From positions 53,278,728 through 53,342,727 of the forward strand of contig CM055098.1 in NCBI GenBank assembly GCA_029204225.1: a DNA stretch of 64,000 nucleotides, given 5' to 3'. The position numbers and the translations under genes are program-made. Shown here one piece after another: positions 37,602 through 50,103 of this stretch (position 1 is its first letter; each line of letters opens with the position of its first letter). Under the pieces are notes generated by a model that made no database searches, was not told where the DNA came from, and saw only the letters and a program-made list of their open reading frames with translations. The DNA is from Diphasiastrum complanatum (taxonomy: Eukaryota; Streptophyta; Lycopodiopsida; Lycopodiales; Lycopodiaceae).

Positions 37602-38250
37602 ATGTCATCGATCAACAATATTCAGGCTAAGATCACTACGATCTTGGATCAAGAAGGTTCAAACTACTTGGTTTTTGAGATTAAAGACTTCACTTGCCCA
37701 TCAGGTCACACAGAAGACAAGTGTTGGTTAAATCCAAAGATTGAATGCATTTATTGTCATAAACAGGGTCATGCAGCAGTAGACTATTATCAGAATCCCT
37801 TAAACAAAAAAGAGCATCGAAGCGAACTTTCATATTCAAACTATGTCGAAGACAAAGCAAAATGCTCCAGAGCAGCAGAAGACAAGATGACATGGATCTT
37901 AGCAACTTATGTTAGTGTTGATCTATGTTGTTCAATAGATTCTAAAATTCAAGAAGTAGTACTTGATTTGGGAGCCACCTCACATTTTGTTTCTTTGAAA
38001 CAAATATTGTCTGAGTACAAGAAGACGAACTATTTGAGATTCATTATACTTGGAGATGGTTCTAAACATGCAACATGCTCGAATGCAAAGGTGTGCATAC
38101 TCCCATGATATACTGAGCAAGGCAGATTGTCCGCAGACTCTCGAGAAAGAGAAGCGAATGGCCAATACACCCTATCGTAGGCTGATTGGATGGATAACAC
38201 TTCAGCAATCTATCTTACGAAAGATCCTGTATTTCATTCAAAAACGAAGC
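37602..38250 (+). pseudogene. Copia family B, unit 2: internally deleted gag-pol
   Basis: Starts MSSINNIQAKITTI, then jumps from the gag N-terminus to its end, with a CCHC-type knuckle (CIYCHKQGHAAVDYY) and a protease motif decayed to VLDLGATSHF. A second jump near 38065 goes straight to the RT C-terminus (LECKGVHTP), and a third near 38195 to RNase H (KDPVFH-like). At least three internal deletions removed integrase and the RT core. The RNase H end continues at 45008, beyond gypsy G1. Confidence 0.85.
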
Positions 38251-38255
38251 ACATA
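38251..38255 (+). repeat. Target-site duplication of gypsy G1, left (ACATA)
   Basis: ACATA precedes the LTR at 38256. ACACA follows the right LTR at 45003-45007, one mismatch. Unit 1 of copia B has the empty-site sequence CACATAGCTATCAAG at 36504-36518. Confidence 0.6.
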
Positions 38256-38744
38256 TGTTACGGCCCTAATGGAGATTTGTAGCATTAGGGGCTGTCTTGG
38301 ACGTAGGGGCCATGCCTATTCTGGATAATAGTCGAGTAGGACCATGGGGTCATACCCTCATGCGGTATAGGCATGTGTGTTGCATCCTAGTATGGGATAG
38401 GATGTACATGCATTGTGCTTATGCATGGGTCTAAACTATTATGGGTTAGGGGTACCTACATGCAGTGGATATGCATGGGAGATTGGCATGATCAATTAGA
38501 GTGCTTCCATGTGGATTCGATGCATGGGCAGGTGGGGTTGTCTATATCTCTATATATACCCTCACTAGTGTCTATAAGGATCATGGAAGAGTCTGTGGCC
38601 ATTATGCTGTTAGTTTGTGAAGCGCTCTTCATGTGGCTTGCCTATCTCCTGGATTGCTCGGGGGCTAGATCAGTATTGGATCTAGCTTTGGTTTGGATGG
38701 TTTCGTCTACTACAATCCTCCCTTGGTGTTCTAGGAAGCTCTAA
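38256..38744 (+). repeat. Left LTR of gypsy G1, 3'-truncated
   Basis: Matches 44487 onward at roughly 95% identity but stops at ...GGAAGCTCT near 38742, about 30 bp short of the LTR end, where G2 sequence begins. A TATATATA box lies near 38552-38559. Confidence 0.85.
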
Positions 38745-38750
38745 TACGAA

Positions 38751-41700
38751 TAAAATGTCCCCCAAGAACTGCATGCAGGCATAGCCTAAAGTCCTACTTA
38801 GCTATTATCCAAATTAGGCCTGGCCCCTACGTCTAAGACAGCCCCCTAATGGTACAAACGTCCCATTAGGGCCGTAACATACCTCCCCCCTTATTTTAGT
38901 TTTGTCCTCAGAACTCAAAGTCCGGGAAACTCTTCCTTAGATTACCTTTTGATTTGCATGAATCCTCATCATTAGAATATCCTTTCCAACAAACCAGATG
39001 CTCAATAACATTCCGATTTCGTAATCGCTTGGATCTCGTATCAAGAATCTTTTCAGGTTCTAAAGGAATTCTCTCAGATAAGTCTTCAAACGAATCTAGA
39101 TTAGTACCAGAACCAACATGATCTCCCTCATTTAAACTCATTTTCAGACGACTTACATGAAACACAGGATGAGCCTTGGTTCCCTCTGGTAAGTCTAATC
39201 GATAAGCTAAATATCCAATCTTTTTCAAGATTCTATAAGGTCCACTGTACCTAGCAGACAATCTGTAATGCTTCCCAGTGTGCATTACCTTAGAATTCTT
39301 CAAAATTCTAAGATACACCCAATCTCCAACTTGAAACTCCCGAGGTAATCTTTTCATATCAGAAAAATGTCTTACCCGATCCTAAGCACTTAGAACGTTT
39401 TCACGTGCTAACTGTAACATTTCTTGCATTTCACACAAGAAATCTGCTACTTTTTGAACTTTAATCGACTCAGTTTCAACTGTTATTGGAGATCTAGGTT
39501 GAAATCCATACATAAGCATAAACGAACTATACCCAGCAGCTGAATGCTTACTACTATTATAAGCAAACTCAATTAATGGAAGATACTTTTCCCACTGAGG
39601 TTGCCTAAGTGAAACGTATGCATGAAGCATTTGTTCCATTGTTTGATTAGTCCTCTCAGTCTGACCATCGGATTCCGGATGATCAGTTGAGCCCATGCTC
39701 AAAGACGTCTCAAGCTTTTCAAACACTGTTGTCCAAAATCGGCCTGTAAACTTAGGATCCCGATCACTAACAATGTTAGATGGCAACCCATATAGCCTGA
39801 ACAAATGTTCAACAAACACTTGAGCTAAATCAGACGCTTTAATTGTAGTCTTTATGGGAATAAACGTAGCCAATTTTGCTAACCGATCAACTATGACCCA
39901 AATTGCATCATTCTGTTTATTTGTCCTTAATAAACCAACTACAAAGTCCATCGAAATACTATCCCATCGTTTAGAAGGAATATCCAATGGATGTAATAGT
40001 CCACCAGACTTTAAGCGTTCTGCTTTATTCCGTTGGCATTGATCACAGTTCAACACACAAGATTCTACAAAAGGTTTTAATTTTGGCCAAAAAAAGTCCC
40101 TTCGTACCAAATCTAGAGTACGATGTATACTTGGATGCCCAGCACAAGGTGTGTCATGACATTCAAATAAAATTTTCTTTTTTAATGCTCCTGGTACACA
40201 CACTTTTCCCCTTCGAAACAAAATCCCATTCCGATTGGAAAAATCATCCACTACCTTCTTATCTTTCACAACCAACTGATTACCTTGCTCTCATAAGCAA
40301 TTGGCCTCCCCTCTTGTAACAGAACTGCACCAACTGCATAATCACTAGCATCCACTTTAACCAGCAAAGGTTTATACAGATCTGCTATGATCAATACTGG
40401 TGCTAAGACAATTAGTTCTTTAAGTTTATTAAAACTTGCATCCAATGTCTCATTCCACACGAGAGGTGGACTCGGCCTACACTTTTGAGTAATTATCCCT
40501 TTCAATGCATTGTTGAGAGGTGCAGCAATCAACAAATAATCCAAGATTGGTCTACAGAAGAAAACTGTAAACCCCAAAAAAGATTTAAGTTCTCGTACTG
40601 TTTTAGGAATTGGCCATTCCAGAACTGTTTTAATCTTTTTCTGATCTATCATAATTCCCTTCCAAGATATGACATGACCCAGATATAACCGTTATTTCTA
40701 AAAGAATTCACACTTCGACTCTTTAGCATAAAGCTTTTTCTGTCTCAAAATCCTCAAGACTTTCCTAAGATGCTTCTTATGCTCTTTAAGTGTTTTATTA
40801 TAGATGAGTATATCATCTAAAAACACTACAACAAACTTTCCTAGATATGGACAAAACAAGTCGTTCATCATTTGCTGGAAAGTGGCCGGAGCGTTTGTTA
40901 ACCCAAACGGTAACACCAAAAATTCATAATGACCAAATCTAGTCCTAAAACATGTCTTAGACACATCTCTTAGATGAATTTGAATCTAATGATAACCAGT
41001 TCGCACGTCAATTTTAGTAAAATATCTAGCTCCACCCAAACGATCAACCAAATCGTCCATCCTAGGTAGAGGACACTTATTCTTAATGGTAACTTTATTC
41101 AACCCCTTGTAATCCATGCACATTTGAAAAGTACCGTCTTTCTTATCCTTAAGAAGGACTGGCGCCCCCCATGGCGACTTACTAGGTCGAATGTGACCCA
41201 TTCTTAGATACTCCTCAATTTGCCGAGTCACTTCCTCCTCTTCCTTCAGACTAAACCGATACGGGTGTCGGAAGATAGGTTGACTACCCGAAATTAATTC
41301 TATGTTATGATCTACTGACCTAGATGGAGGTAGACCATGTGGAAGTTCACTTGGAAAAACATCACTAAATTCTTGCTTTAAATCTGCTAATAACTGTTTC
41401 TCTTCATGATCATGATCTAAATTACCATACTGATTTTCATCATTCACAATGAAATTACTATCAATAATTGATTTAGTACTATCATTCTCATGTGAAGACT
41501 CATAAACAATTCCACTTAAGCAAGATTTCAATACTGAAGAAATTCGCTTCTTCTCAAGTACTCCATGCAGACCAAAATAGCTATTCCACCTATTAATCCA
41601 AGACTCAACTGTTGTTGGTTGCTTAAATTTCTTGTCCCCCGAAAAAACTTCCGGTTGAAAATCTAAGTGTGAAGAAGGTGTCGTATCATGCCTAGACAAA

Positions 41701-42000
41701 AGAAATTTGATTTGCTCGTCCCGCTGCTTGTTACTCTGGTGGATTTCTAGCAGTCCTTTGCCTATCACATCCAGAATAGACTGCGGACCATTGTCCGGGC
41801 TTCCCACACTTCGAACCGGTGATGGAACTCCCTCATCGAATAATTCTTGTTCCATGTCGGCCATAACTGCCAGCACAACAAAGAATTGCAATAAGAATTG
41901 TGGAAACCATTTGAAACCCCACAAAAAAACAATTCTTTTAGCAATCATTATCTTACACTTAGAAAATAAGCCAGAAACTAATTTTCAACTTAGGATCAAA
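38751..42000 (-). mobile_element. Ty3/gypsy chromovirus-like element G2 (minus strand)
   Basis: An inverted relative of G1. Its 3' LTR is 38751-38879 (TGTTACGGCC at 38879 down to ...ACATTTTA; 129 bp, an internally deleted form), preceded on the minus strand by the polypurine tract AAGGGGGGAGGTA. The coding frames run 41948 to 38908. No 5' LTR is visible right of 41948, so that end is lost or unrecognised. Confidence 0.75.
38908..41948 (-). pseudogene. G2 gag-pol: gag start fused to RT, integrase, chromodomain
   Basis: Frames from right to left: 41948-40986 begins with a Gag N-terminus ([10 protein letters not shown]) and passes in frame into RT ([30 protein letters not shown]), so the CCHC knuckle and protease are deleted; 40964-40698 has RT FLDDI; 40652-40266 RT connection/start of RNase H, cut off; 40275-39382 integrase with its zinc finger (H..H..C..C), D, D and E residues (SMDFVVGL, SDRDPKF, ESDGQTERTNQ); 39357-38908 the integrase tail (GPYRILKKIG, HPVFHVS) and a chromodomain (EHLVCWKGYS). 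RNase H is mostly missing. Stops or frameshifts separate all the blocks, but integrase is long and clean, so decay is moderate. Confidence 0.87.
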
Positions 42001-44460
42001 AAAATGTTCTAAGAACCCATAAAGAATTAAACTCCAATTTTTTTTAATCACTTCAAAAAACTTTTCATAGACTAAGGCCATCCGAGGGGCCATGCAGACC
42101 CAACATGCACCAAAGAAAAATTTCTATTGTGTATAACACACACACTAAAAAAAAAAATTTATGCATGTTAAAGCTATGCATGTTAAAGCCAAGACTGTAT
42201 CTGGTGTGATATGACTTTTATTAGAAATTTTGGAGTTTCCTATTAAAAAGGGGAGAAGTAGTTGATAGAAAGTTGCCTGGGTGACACATCTATAGTATTG
42301 ATTCTAGATTGAATCTGTAATGTGTTAGATGTAGGACTTGGTATTGAATCGGAATTGATGGGATATTTTGGATGTTGTTGGGATCTTTTAAGGATTGTTT
42401 AAAGAATCCAGTTAGAAGATGTATGGGAAATTTTTTAGAAGCAATTCTTGTATGAATGGGAAGTCACTAATTATGAATCAAACAGGTTGGTATTAGGTGA
42501 TCCTATACAAGAAAGGGTTGTTTTGGTCCCTTGTTGGTTTGATCAACTTGAGCTAGTGAGAACTAGGAGTTGATGCAAAGAAAGAAATTTTTAGCAAATG
42601 ATATATTGATTTAGGAAAAAATCTCTGATCAAGATTTTGGATTCTCAGTTAGGCATCTCATATATACCAATTGGGTATGATCTGTGGAGATATGCTATGT
42701 ATTGATTCATAGGGGATCATGTGGTTTTGCGCGAATTCTTAATCCTGTGGATTCACTATGAGATCATTGGACTGAGTTTATTTGCATGCATAAACTAGTC
42801 AAGAAACATAGACATATTGTTGAGAAGTGTCTTATGACAAATTCTCACATGGTGTATAGATTTGGTAACGAAGGGACTTTTTTTGGCCAAAGTTAAAACC
42901 TTTCATAGAATCTTATGTGTTGAACTGGTAACAGTGCCAGTGGAATAATGTAGAATGCGTGAAGGCTGGTGGGCTGTTGCATCCATTAGATAATCCTACT
43001 AAGTGGTGGGATAGTATCTTGATGGATTTTGTAGTTGGTTTACTGTGTACGAATAAACAAGAATGTTGCAATTTGGGTCATAGTTGACCAGTTAACCAAA
43101 TTGGTTATGTTTATTCCGGTAAAGACTATAGAAAGCGCCTAAGTTGTTGGGCAAGTCTACAAGATATCATTATCTGTTGATATTGTAGTTAAGTTGTATT
43201 GATTGTAAGTCATAGCCATCATGAGTTATTTTGACTCAGGTAGTGGGTGATTTACATAAGATACGTAGGAACTTTTGGTTCTAATTATTTTTTGTTTGAA
43301 AATAAAATTATCCTGGAAAACTCAGTTGGAGTTGGATAATTGGTGGAACCAAAAACCCATGGCTTCAGTAATAAGGTTAATTAATCTTAAGTTATTCTAG
43401 ATCAGAACTTAAGTATATTGGTGTCTAGATGTGTTCTAGATGGAACCTTCTCTTTGAAATTACATGTTAAGCCATGTCTAGAGTGAAGATTTAGGAGACT
43501 ACATGTAGTTCTTTATTGAGATCGTAAGGAGAGTAGATTCACATAAATCAGGAATTTTCCTAGTGGAAAGGATTTTTGTGGAGCAACTCTCATGTCTTTA
43601 AGAATAGTTGCATTCACGTTATCTTGTTTTCAAATATAGAATAAGAATCCGGTGAATTGTGATTGACGAATCATAGTGCAGGTTCCAGTCTATATTTGAC
43701 TTCTAAGAGAGGATAACGTGAGTGGTGAAAATATTGGATGCTTTGTGCATAGGTCTTCTGATGGCAATCTCATTGGATGAGGTACCTTCCATTAATTGAG
43801 TTTGCTTGTAACAGTAGTAAGCATTCGGCTACTGGGTATAGTCTGTTTATGCTTATATATGGATTTCAACCTAGATCTCCGGTAACAGTTGAAACTGAGT
43901 CGATTGAAGTTCAGATAGTGGCAGATTTCTTGCGAGAAATACAGGAAGGGCTACAATTAGCACATTGAAATGTTCTAAGTGCCCAAGATCGGGTAAGACA
44001 TTTTGCTAATCTGAAAAAATCGCCTCAAGAGTTTCAAGTTGGGGATTGGGTATATTTTTGAATTCCGAAGGATTCTAGGGTAATGCGCACTGGGAAGCAT
44101 TACAAGTTGTCTGCTTGTTTTTGTGGACTGTATAAAATCTTGAATAAGATTGAATCTTTAGATTACCAGTTAAAGTTACCAGGGGAAATCAAGACTCATC
44201 TCATGTTCCATGTTAGTCATCTAGAGATGAGTTTACATGTGAGGGATTACCTTGGTTCAGGTAAGTCTAGATTCATTTGAAGACTTATCTGAAAGGATTC
44301 TTTTAGAGCCTGAAAAAATTCTTGGTACAAGATCCAAGCGATTGTGTAATCGGGAGATTGTTGAACATCTGGTTCGATGGAAAGGACATTCTGATGATGA
44401 TGATTCATGGGAACTAGAAGGTAATCTAAAGAAGAGTTTCCCGAACTTTAAGTTCTGAGG
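42001..44460 (+). pseudogene. G1 internal region: decayed integrase and chromodomain
   Basis: About 42001-42850 is too decayed to read. From about 42880 the plus strand shows an integrase zinc-finger/core relic (LLHPL, WDSILMDFVVGLL). 43777-43968 shows YLPLIEFACNSSKHSATGYS, 44083-44280 GPYKIL-like and HVSHLEMSL, and 44252-44458 a chromodomain (EHLVRWKGHSDDDDSWE) ending just before the polypurine tract. The sequence matches G2 closely at protein level, with more stops, as expected if G1 is the older copy. Confidence 0.8.
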
Positions 44461-44486
44461 ACAGAACTAAAATAAGGGGGAAAGTA

Positions 44487-45002
44487 TGTTACGGCCCTAA
44501 TGGAGATTTGTAGCATTAGGGGCTGTCTTGGACGTAGGGGCCATGCCTAACTGGATAATAGTCGAGTAGGACCATGGGGTCATACCCGCATGTGGTATAG
44601 GCATGTGTGTTGCATCCTAGTATGGGATAGGATGTACATGCATTGTGCTTATGCATGGGTCTAGACTATTATGGGTTAGGGGTACCTACATGCAGTGGAC
44701 ATGCATGGGAGATTGGCATGATCAATTAGAGTGCTTCCATGTGGATTTAGTGCATGGGCAAGTGGAGTTTGCTATATCTCTATATATACCCTCACCAGTG
44801 TCTATGAGGATCATGGAGAGTCTGTGGCCTTTATGTTGTCAGTCTGTGAAGCACTCTTCATGTGGCTTGCCTATCTCCTGGATTGCTCAGGGGCTAGATC
44901 AGTATTGGGTCTAGGTTTGGTTGGGACGGTTTCGTCTACTGCAATCCTCCCTTGGTGTTCTAGGAAGCTCTATCTCCATTGGGAGTCCTGGGGGACGTTT
45001 TA
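44487..45002 (+). repeat. Right LTR of gypsy G1 (516 bp)
   Basis: TGTTACGG...GACGTTTTA, followed by ACACA and then copia B RNase H sequence GCTATCAAGTATC. TATATATA lies near 44782. Confidence 0.85.
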
Positions 45003-45007
45003 ACACA

Positions 45008-45181
45008 GCTATCAAGTATCATGTTATTCGGGACTTAGTCAAGAAGAAGATACTGAAGACAGTCTTCATACCCACATAGGAAATGATGGCTGATATCTTT
45101 ACAAAGCCACTTAGTAAAGTTTTGTTCGAGAAGCAGAGAAGAAGATTGGGGTTAATCCAGCTGCCCACTTTGAGAGGGAGC
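45008..45181 (+). pseudogene. Copia B unit 2: RNase H 3' end and polypurine tract
   Basis: Resumes the frame broken at 38250 (AIKYHVIRDLV...), matching 36509-36683 nearly base for base. It ends in TTTGAGAGGGAGC before the LTR at 45182. One in-frame stop (CCCACATAG) lies near 45078. Confidence 0.88.
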
Positions 45182-45969
45182 TGTAGAACACCTGATCAGA
45201 CAGATCTCGATTCTACTAAAAAAGTGCGCAGTTTACTTGACAAAGGATGGTAAACAAATGAACAGGAACTCAAAATATTTTTATTCGTGGCCAACTCGAA
45301 AGATTCGCAAAATTTATTTTGCAACCAACTCAAAAGATTTGTGAAAGATTCTCGAAAGATTCGTGAAATTTATCTTGCAGCCAACTCAAAAGATTCGCGA
45401 AAGATGCTCGAAAGATTCGCAAACAAAATCTTGTTGCGAAATATTTTGTTTCTTGTTCAAACTTCAAATGTCGCAAAATTGTTGCGAACAATTCGCGAAA
45501 TATTTTGGATTCTTTTTCAAGCTCAAAATTGTCAGTTGTCGCGAATAATTCGCAAAACACATAGCTGTAACCGTAGAGATAGACTGTCACGAAATATTCG
45601 CGAACAAAATTCATTTGACCCTGGAAACAGAGCGTCTATTTGAATATCAACCATCGTAAACGGTTAAATCTATTGTCACAGACTTAAAAGGCCAAAAGAC
45701 CTGTCCTGTAGCAATATAAATACATGTGCACTACTCGTTGTAACTCACTCACTCAATCAGAGAGAACAGCGAGATAAGACAACAAGAGATGTATATTGAC
45801 GATTTAGATTCAGAATTATAAAAATTCGTTTTTGATCAATAGTTTCTTATTGTCTAAAGTTGTCTCTTAATTTTGCATGTTTATTCAATCAAGGACAAAA
45901 CTGTTCTATTAGTACATAGATAAAAAATAGACCCGATTGAAGACATTGATATTAGTTTGATTTATTCAA
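45182..45969 (+). repeat. Copia B unit 2, 3' LTR, left part (split by element D)
   Basis: TGTAGAACACCTGATCAGA... matches 36684-37440, including the TTCGCGAA-rich U3 and the TATA box near 45713. It is interrupted after GATTTATTCAA by element D. The last 47 bp continue at 51014. Confidence 0.9.
45965..45969 (+). repeat. Target-site duplication of element D, left (TTCAA)
   Basis: TTCAA is repeated at 51009-51013. The uninterrupted site ATTTATTCAAACTTTCATC is present at 37437-37455 in the other B LTR, which proves the insertion. Confidence 0.96.
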
Positions 45970-46893
45970 TGTGAAGAATAAAAAGCTATCCAACTTGTCT
46001 ATAGGGGTTGATGAGGAAAATCATCTTGCTTGTGCATTTACAAGTTGTAAAGATCTCTAGTATGTACAAACTCGAGCTACATGACATGCACAATGTCTAG
46101 ATGGTCATATTTGATCTATATTCACTTTGTTCCATTGTATATATCAAAGGTATGTGAATTGAGCACATGACCTTGTAGATTAGGGCGAGTTTGAGTTAGG
46201 TAGATCTAGATCTGATGACATGCATGAAACTAGATGACATGCAAAATCAGTTAGTGTGCATGCATGCAATATGCAATCACTACATGCAACATGCAAGTCA
46301 GTATACATGTTCTACACATGTCCAAGTCATCTAGGGAAGTCACATGCAAGATATGCAAACACTATTTGACACATGCATGTAGTTTTGTAGGTTCATAGTT
46401 GAGAATTTGACATTTGGACAAAGTAGGTAGAAGTTAGGTGCAACTTTAGCATGCAAGCTGTTAGGTGTCAATATGGTAATAGTTAACACTTGATTAGGTG
46501 TAGGGAATGCATTGAATGCAAGGAGTACCACAAATTTTGGCTCTCCTATATATGTAGATATCATTCTCATTCATATCTAATGATGAATCAAGCTTTGGTA
46601 ATGTCATAATGTCAAAATTGGATCTCATGCTATTTTGCTTGTTTTGATGTTCTCTCTCTAACTCGAGTAGAAGGCATTCTTCATACATGATTTTGGCTAT
46701 GTATTCTCTCTATTTGTGAGGAATTAGTTTTGCTTTGATCTGTAGCATTCTAGATTGTGCTCTAGCCTCAGATCTTGTGATAGATTGCAGGATTGCTCTA
46801 CAGGTGATCTGTGTGCCACCACAAAGCATGGTAAAGATCATTCACACATTTCTTGTGGATCCCCACACGTGTGAATTTGCTGGATTTTTCACA
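45970..46893 (+). repeat. Left LTR of element D (924 bp)
   Basis: TG...CA ends. Contains many CATGCA/ACATGCA tandem motifs (46214-46375), paired TCTCTCTCTA blocks near 46653 and 46706, and CCACACGTGTGAA at 46863-46875 close to the 3' end. Confidence 0.93.
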
Positions 46894-47677
46894 TGATATC
46901 AAAGCCATACCATGCTTTGAATGCTACTAACATCAGGTGTATGAAGATTTTTCTGTCAATTCAAACTAGGAAGCTGTTTACCAGTGTTTTGCTATCTTTT
47001 CTTGAACAATTTTTTGGTGAATGAGGTTAGAACTGATATTTTCAGTCCAGAACAGAGGATATACAAAATTCTGACTTTTCACACGTGTGAAAACCAGAAT
47101 ACATCATTTGACTCTATCTCCTCTATGTTAGATCCAAAGGTACTAACATTGTAGCTTGTTGAAAGCTAGAAGAGCCCTCTTTCCAGTGCAATTGGTTTCA
47201 ATTCATTCTGATGACCCTAGTAGGAGTTATAAGCTCTTAAAGGAGGGTAGGGAGAGACCCAAAACCCGAGTGGACACTTCTTGATTTGAATATATTGCAT
47301 GCATGATTCATTATTCACAATTTTTGTACTCAATCAAAGATAGAATTGGATAAGACAAGTTTCTGTTGTCGTAGTCACATCATTTCACACAAAGGGTTGT
47401 GTTTTGAGTTGAATATGTGTTTCTAGAGTGTTTTTAATTCATTTGAAACTCGTGGAAAAATTTGACTCAGAATTGTAAGTGCTTCATCAGTAGATAGAGG
47501 CTAGATCCAGATTCTTCAAGTTGATTGATTCTTTGTTGCGAGATAGGTCTCACATATTCTGTTGCAAGTTTATACATAGGATTTGGTAGTACACCCAATT
47601 ATTTTGGTTCCTTTTGTGAAAGAGAAGCAACACATTCAATTCCATTTTGTAGTCCAATTACAAGAGTCTTCACATTC

Positions 47678-48300
47678 ATGGCATCTGTAGGAGATTTACT
47701 CTTTGAAACTAGTGAGAGACTAAATACCTTCAACTATTCAGTTTGGAAGGATAGGATAGAATCTTTGTTGTAATGGACATTGTATTAGGAATTGAAGTTG
47801 AACCTGAAGCTTATGATGAGGCTCAAAGATTCAAGAAGAGAGCAAGAATTGCTCTTCATATCATCAAGATCAACATCTCTGATGAGATGTTGAGAGAAAT
47901 AAGTGCATGCACCTCATCCAAAGAGGCTTGGAATATCCTTAAGTCAATTCATGAAGCAAAGATCACATCAAGACTTTTTACTCTTAGAAATAAGATCTTT
48001 TCTAGTTTCCAAAGATTTGATGGAAGTGCTTCAAGTTTTGTAATGAGAGTTAAAGATCTTCACACTGAGATAGCATGCGTAGATGATACTCTAGAGAACT
48101 GTGAACTAGTTCAAGTAGTCCTTAATGGACTTAGGAGAAGTATGCAAATTTTGTGCAATCTTATGCTATCAAGGAGGAGCTACCATCTTTGGAGGCTGTG
48201 CATGATGTTCTTATTATTGAAGAACCTTTCCAAGAACTTAAAGATTCAATATAGACTACAGTTGGTGATGCATGTGCAATTGAAGGAGTTGGAAGTTGTT
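47678..48300 (+). pseudogene. Element D gag (UBN2/copia-type), frameshifted
   Basis: Starts MASVGDLLFETSERLN and FNYSVWKDRIESLL, hits a TAA at 47772, then continues in another frame as a copia Gag (MDIVLGIEVEPEAY, ISACTSSKEAWNIL, SRLFTLRNKIF, FVMRVKDLHTEI). It ends in a second shift near 48190 and lacks the CCHC knuckle. Close in pattern to the Gag of the intact element at 61102. Confidence 0.85.
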
Positions 48301-49870
48301 CCTTGAAACTTGCATCTTCTATGAATTTTACAGTTTCCAATGTACTTTATGTTCCTAATCTCACAAAGAATGTGATTAGTGTTGGAAAGTTATTTGATGA
48401 TGGTTTTGAAGTGGAATTCAATGTCAATAGTTGTTTCATAAAGAAAGAAGATAAGATCCTTGCATGTGGATCTAGATATGGAGGCATTTTCAAGATAGAT
48501 GTGCATGAAAATGCAAGTGCATGTGATGTTGCATTGATGACTTATGTTTCCAAGGAGGAGCTATGGCATATGAGGTTGCATGTTACCAATTTCAGATCTA
48601 TGCCTATTATAGTCAAGGAGATCAAGCCAAGAGTGGCTTATTCTATGGCAAAATCAGATGTGATTCCATATTTGATGTCTTCTATCAAGAAACATCCTAT
48701 GGAGTTGGAACATTCGGATGTTCATCTTTCTTTATCAGTAAGCAAGGGAGGTGTTTCTTGCTTGGCATGTACTATTGATGGTTCTCAAGTTACATTTGGC
48801 TATGTCTTGTCTCTTCAAGTTTTATGGTGCATGTGTATGTTCCATCATGCAAAACTTTATGGAGTTATGGAGCTAATGGAAGGAGTGCACTATATGGAGT
48901 CTTGTTCAGCTAAAAGCCTAAGGTTGTGTACCTTAGTGTTCTTGAAGGTTATTGCTTTGCATGTGGTTTTTTGGAAGGAAAGAAGGATGTAGATCCTAGT
49001 CTCTGGATCATGGTCGGATGCTTATCCACCAAGGAAGGCTACATAGCCTTTACACTCTCTATCTCAAAGGTGATTGAGCATGGAGAAGTTGTTTATTTTG
49101 GAGATCTATTTTCTATCTTGGAAGTGGCTGAGAGCACAATATCTCTTATGCAATCACAAGTCATTGTTATGGTGAGTAGTCAAGTTGTGATGGGGTCAAG
49201 GTTTGAGGAGGAGTATCCTCAACATGCATGTCCAAGAAGATCTTCTTTATTGAACAAGGCCGAGTCCTTGTTGATCTTATTTCATGGAAAAGAAAGAATA
49301 AGTGAAGGTGGTATTCATTCTATTCTACTCACCTATGGTTCTCTTTCTTTTATTGATGATGTACCTTGCTTAGTTAAGATTTGCTTATCTCAAAGATCAA
49401 GTAAGACTATTCTAGTTTTGAATGAAGTCTTTAGTTTGGAATTAATTACTGTCATTGGTGACTTGATTATGTTTCCAAAACATCTAGAAAGCAAGATATT
49501 GTACCATCATTTGTATGCTTTTAAATTGAGTAAGAGCAAGTATAAGTTTAGTACTCATAGTTTGAAAAAAGGAGTTTTTTTTTTTGAGGCATATTGTGAA
49601 TTTCTTTTGAGAGTAATTGAAACATCCAATGAGGACACTTACATCCTTAAGAAAGTATGTAGCCTCAATTTGATCAAGTTTGAGTGTGGTTTCAAGATTA
49701 GATCCATTTTGGATAGAGTTCATAGTATAATCTTGATCTTTATGATCTTTGTGGTCATTATGAGGCTTGGAGGCCTCGTATTTTTCAGATATTTGTGTAG
49801 CCAACTTCATGCATGTGGACTTTGCAAACCCAGGATCGACATCAGACATGGAGGAGGCACATTGGCATAG
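48301..49870 (+). pseudogene. Element D pol remnant: protease tail and integrase scraps
   Basis: The first frame (48303-48992) has the post-protease LYVPNLTKNVISVGKLFDDG, a pre-integrase ELWHMRLH, then HSDVHLSLSVSKGG with gaps. The next (48926-49870) resembles the integrase C-terminus and linker (EGYCFACGFLEGKK, PRRSSLLNKAES) and then becomes unrecognisable. Long frames survive although domains are deleted. The catalytic D-D-E set is not complete. Confidence 0.75.
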
Positions 49871-50103
49871 TAGCAGTTTGGTGGAATATTTTTCAAAGGC
49901 ATTTGGAAAAGATTTATGTCAAAGAGATCTTATCATGGGTTATGGTAAGGGTGCTGCTATGATGGATTCTTTGATCATCTTCAATTCAAATCCAAAGCAA
50001 AGAATCCACACACACAAAAAGTTTCCTCATCAACAATTGGACCAACCTTGGAGGATTTTCAAGTTCAAGTGATCAAGCCAAGTTGATTACTTTTTAGGAG
50101 AAG

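Larger units (their letters stand above)
38256..45002 (+). mobile_element. Ty3/gypsy element G1 (degraded, contains G2)
   Basis: Bounded by LTRs beginning TGTTACGGCCCTAATGG at 38256 and 44487. The right LTR ends ...GACGTTTTA, so the family uses a TG...TA terminus rather than TG...CA. The LTR of G2 shares the same ...GACATTTTA end, which supports this boundary. It sits inside the RNase H region of copia B unit 2. The purine run AATAAGGGGGAAAGTA at 44471-44486 is the polypurine tract. The left part of the interior is replaced by the inverted element G2, and only the 3' half of pol is recognisable. Confidence 0.78.
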
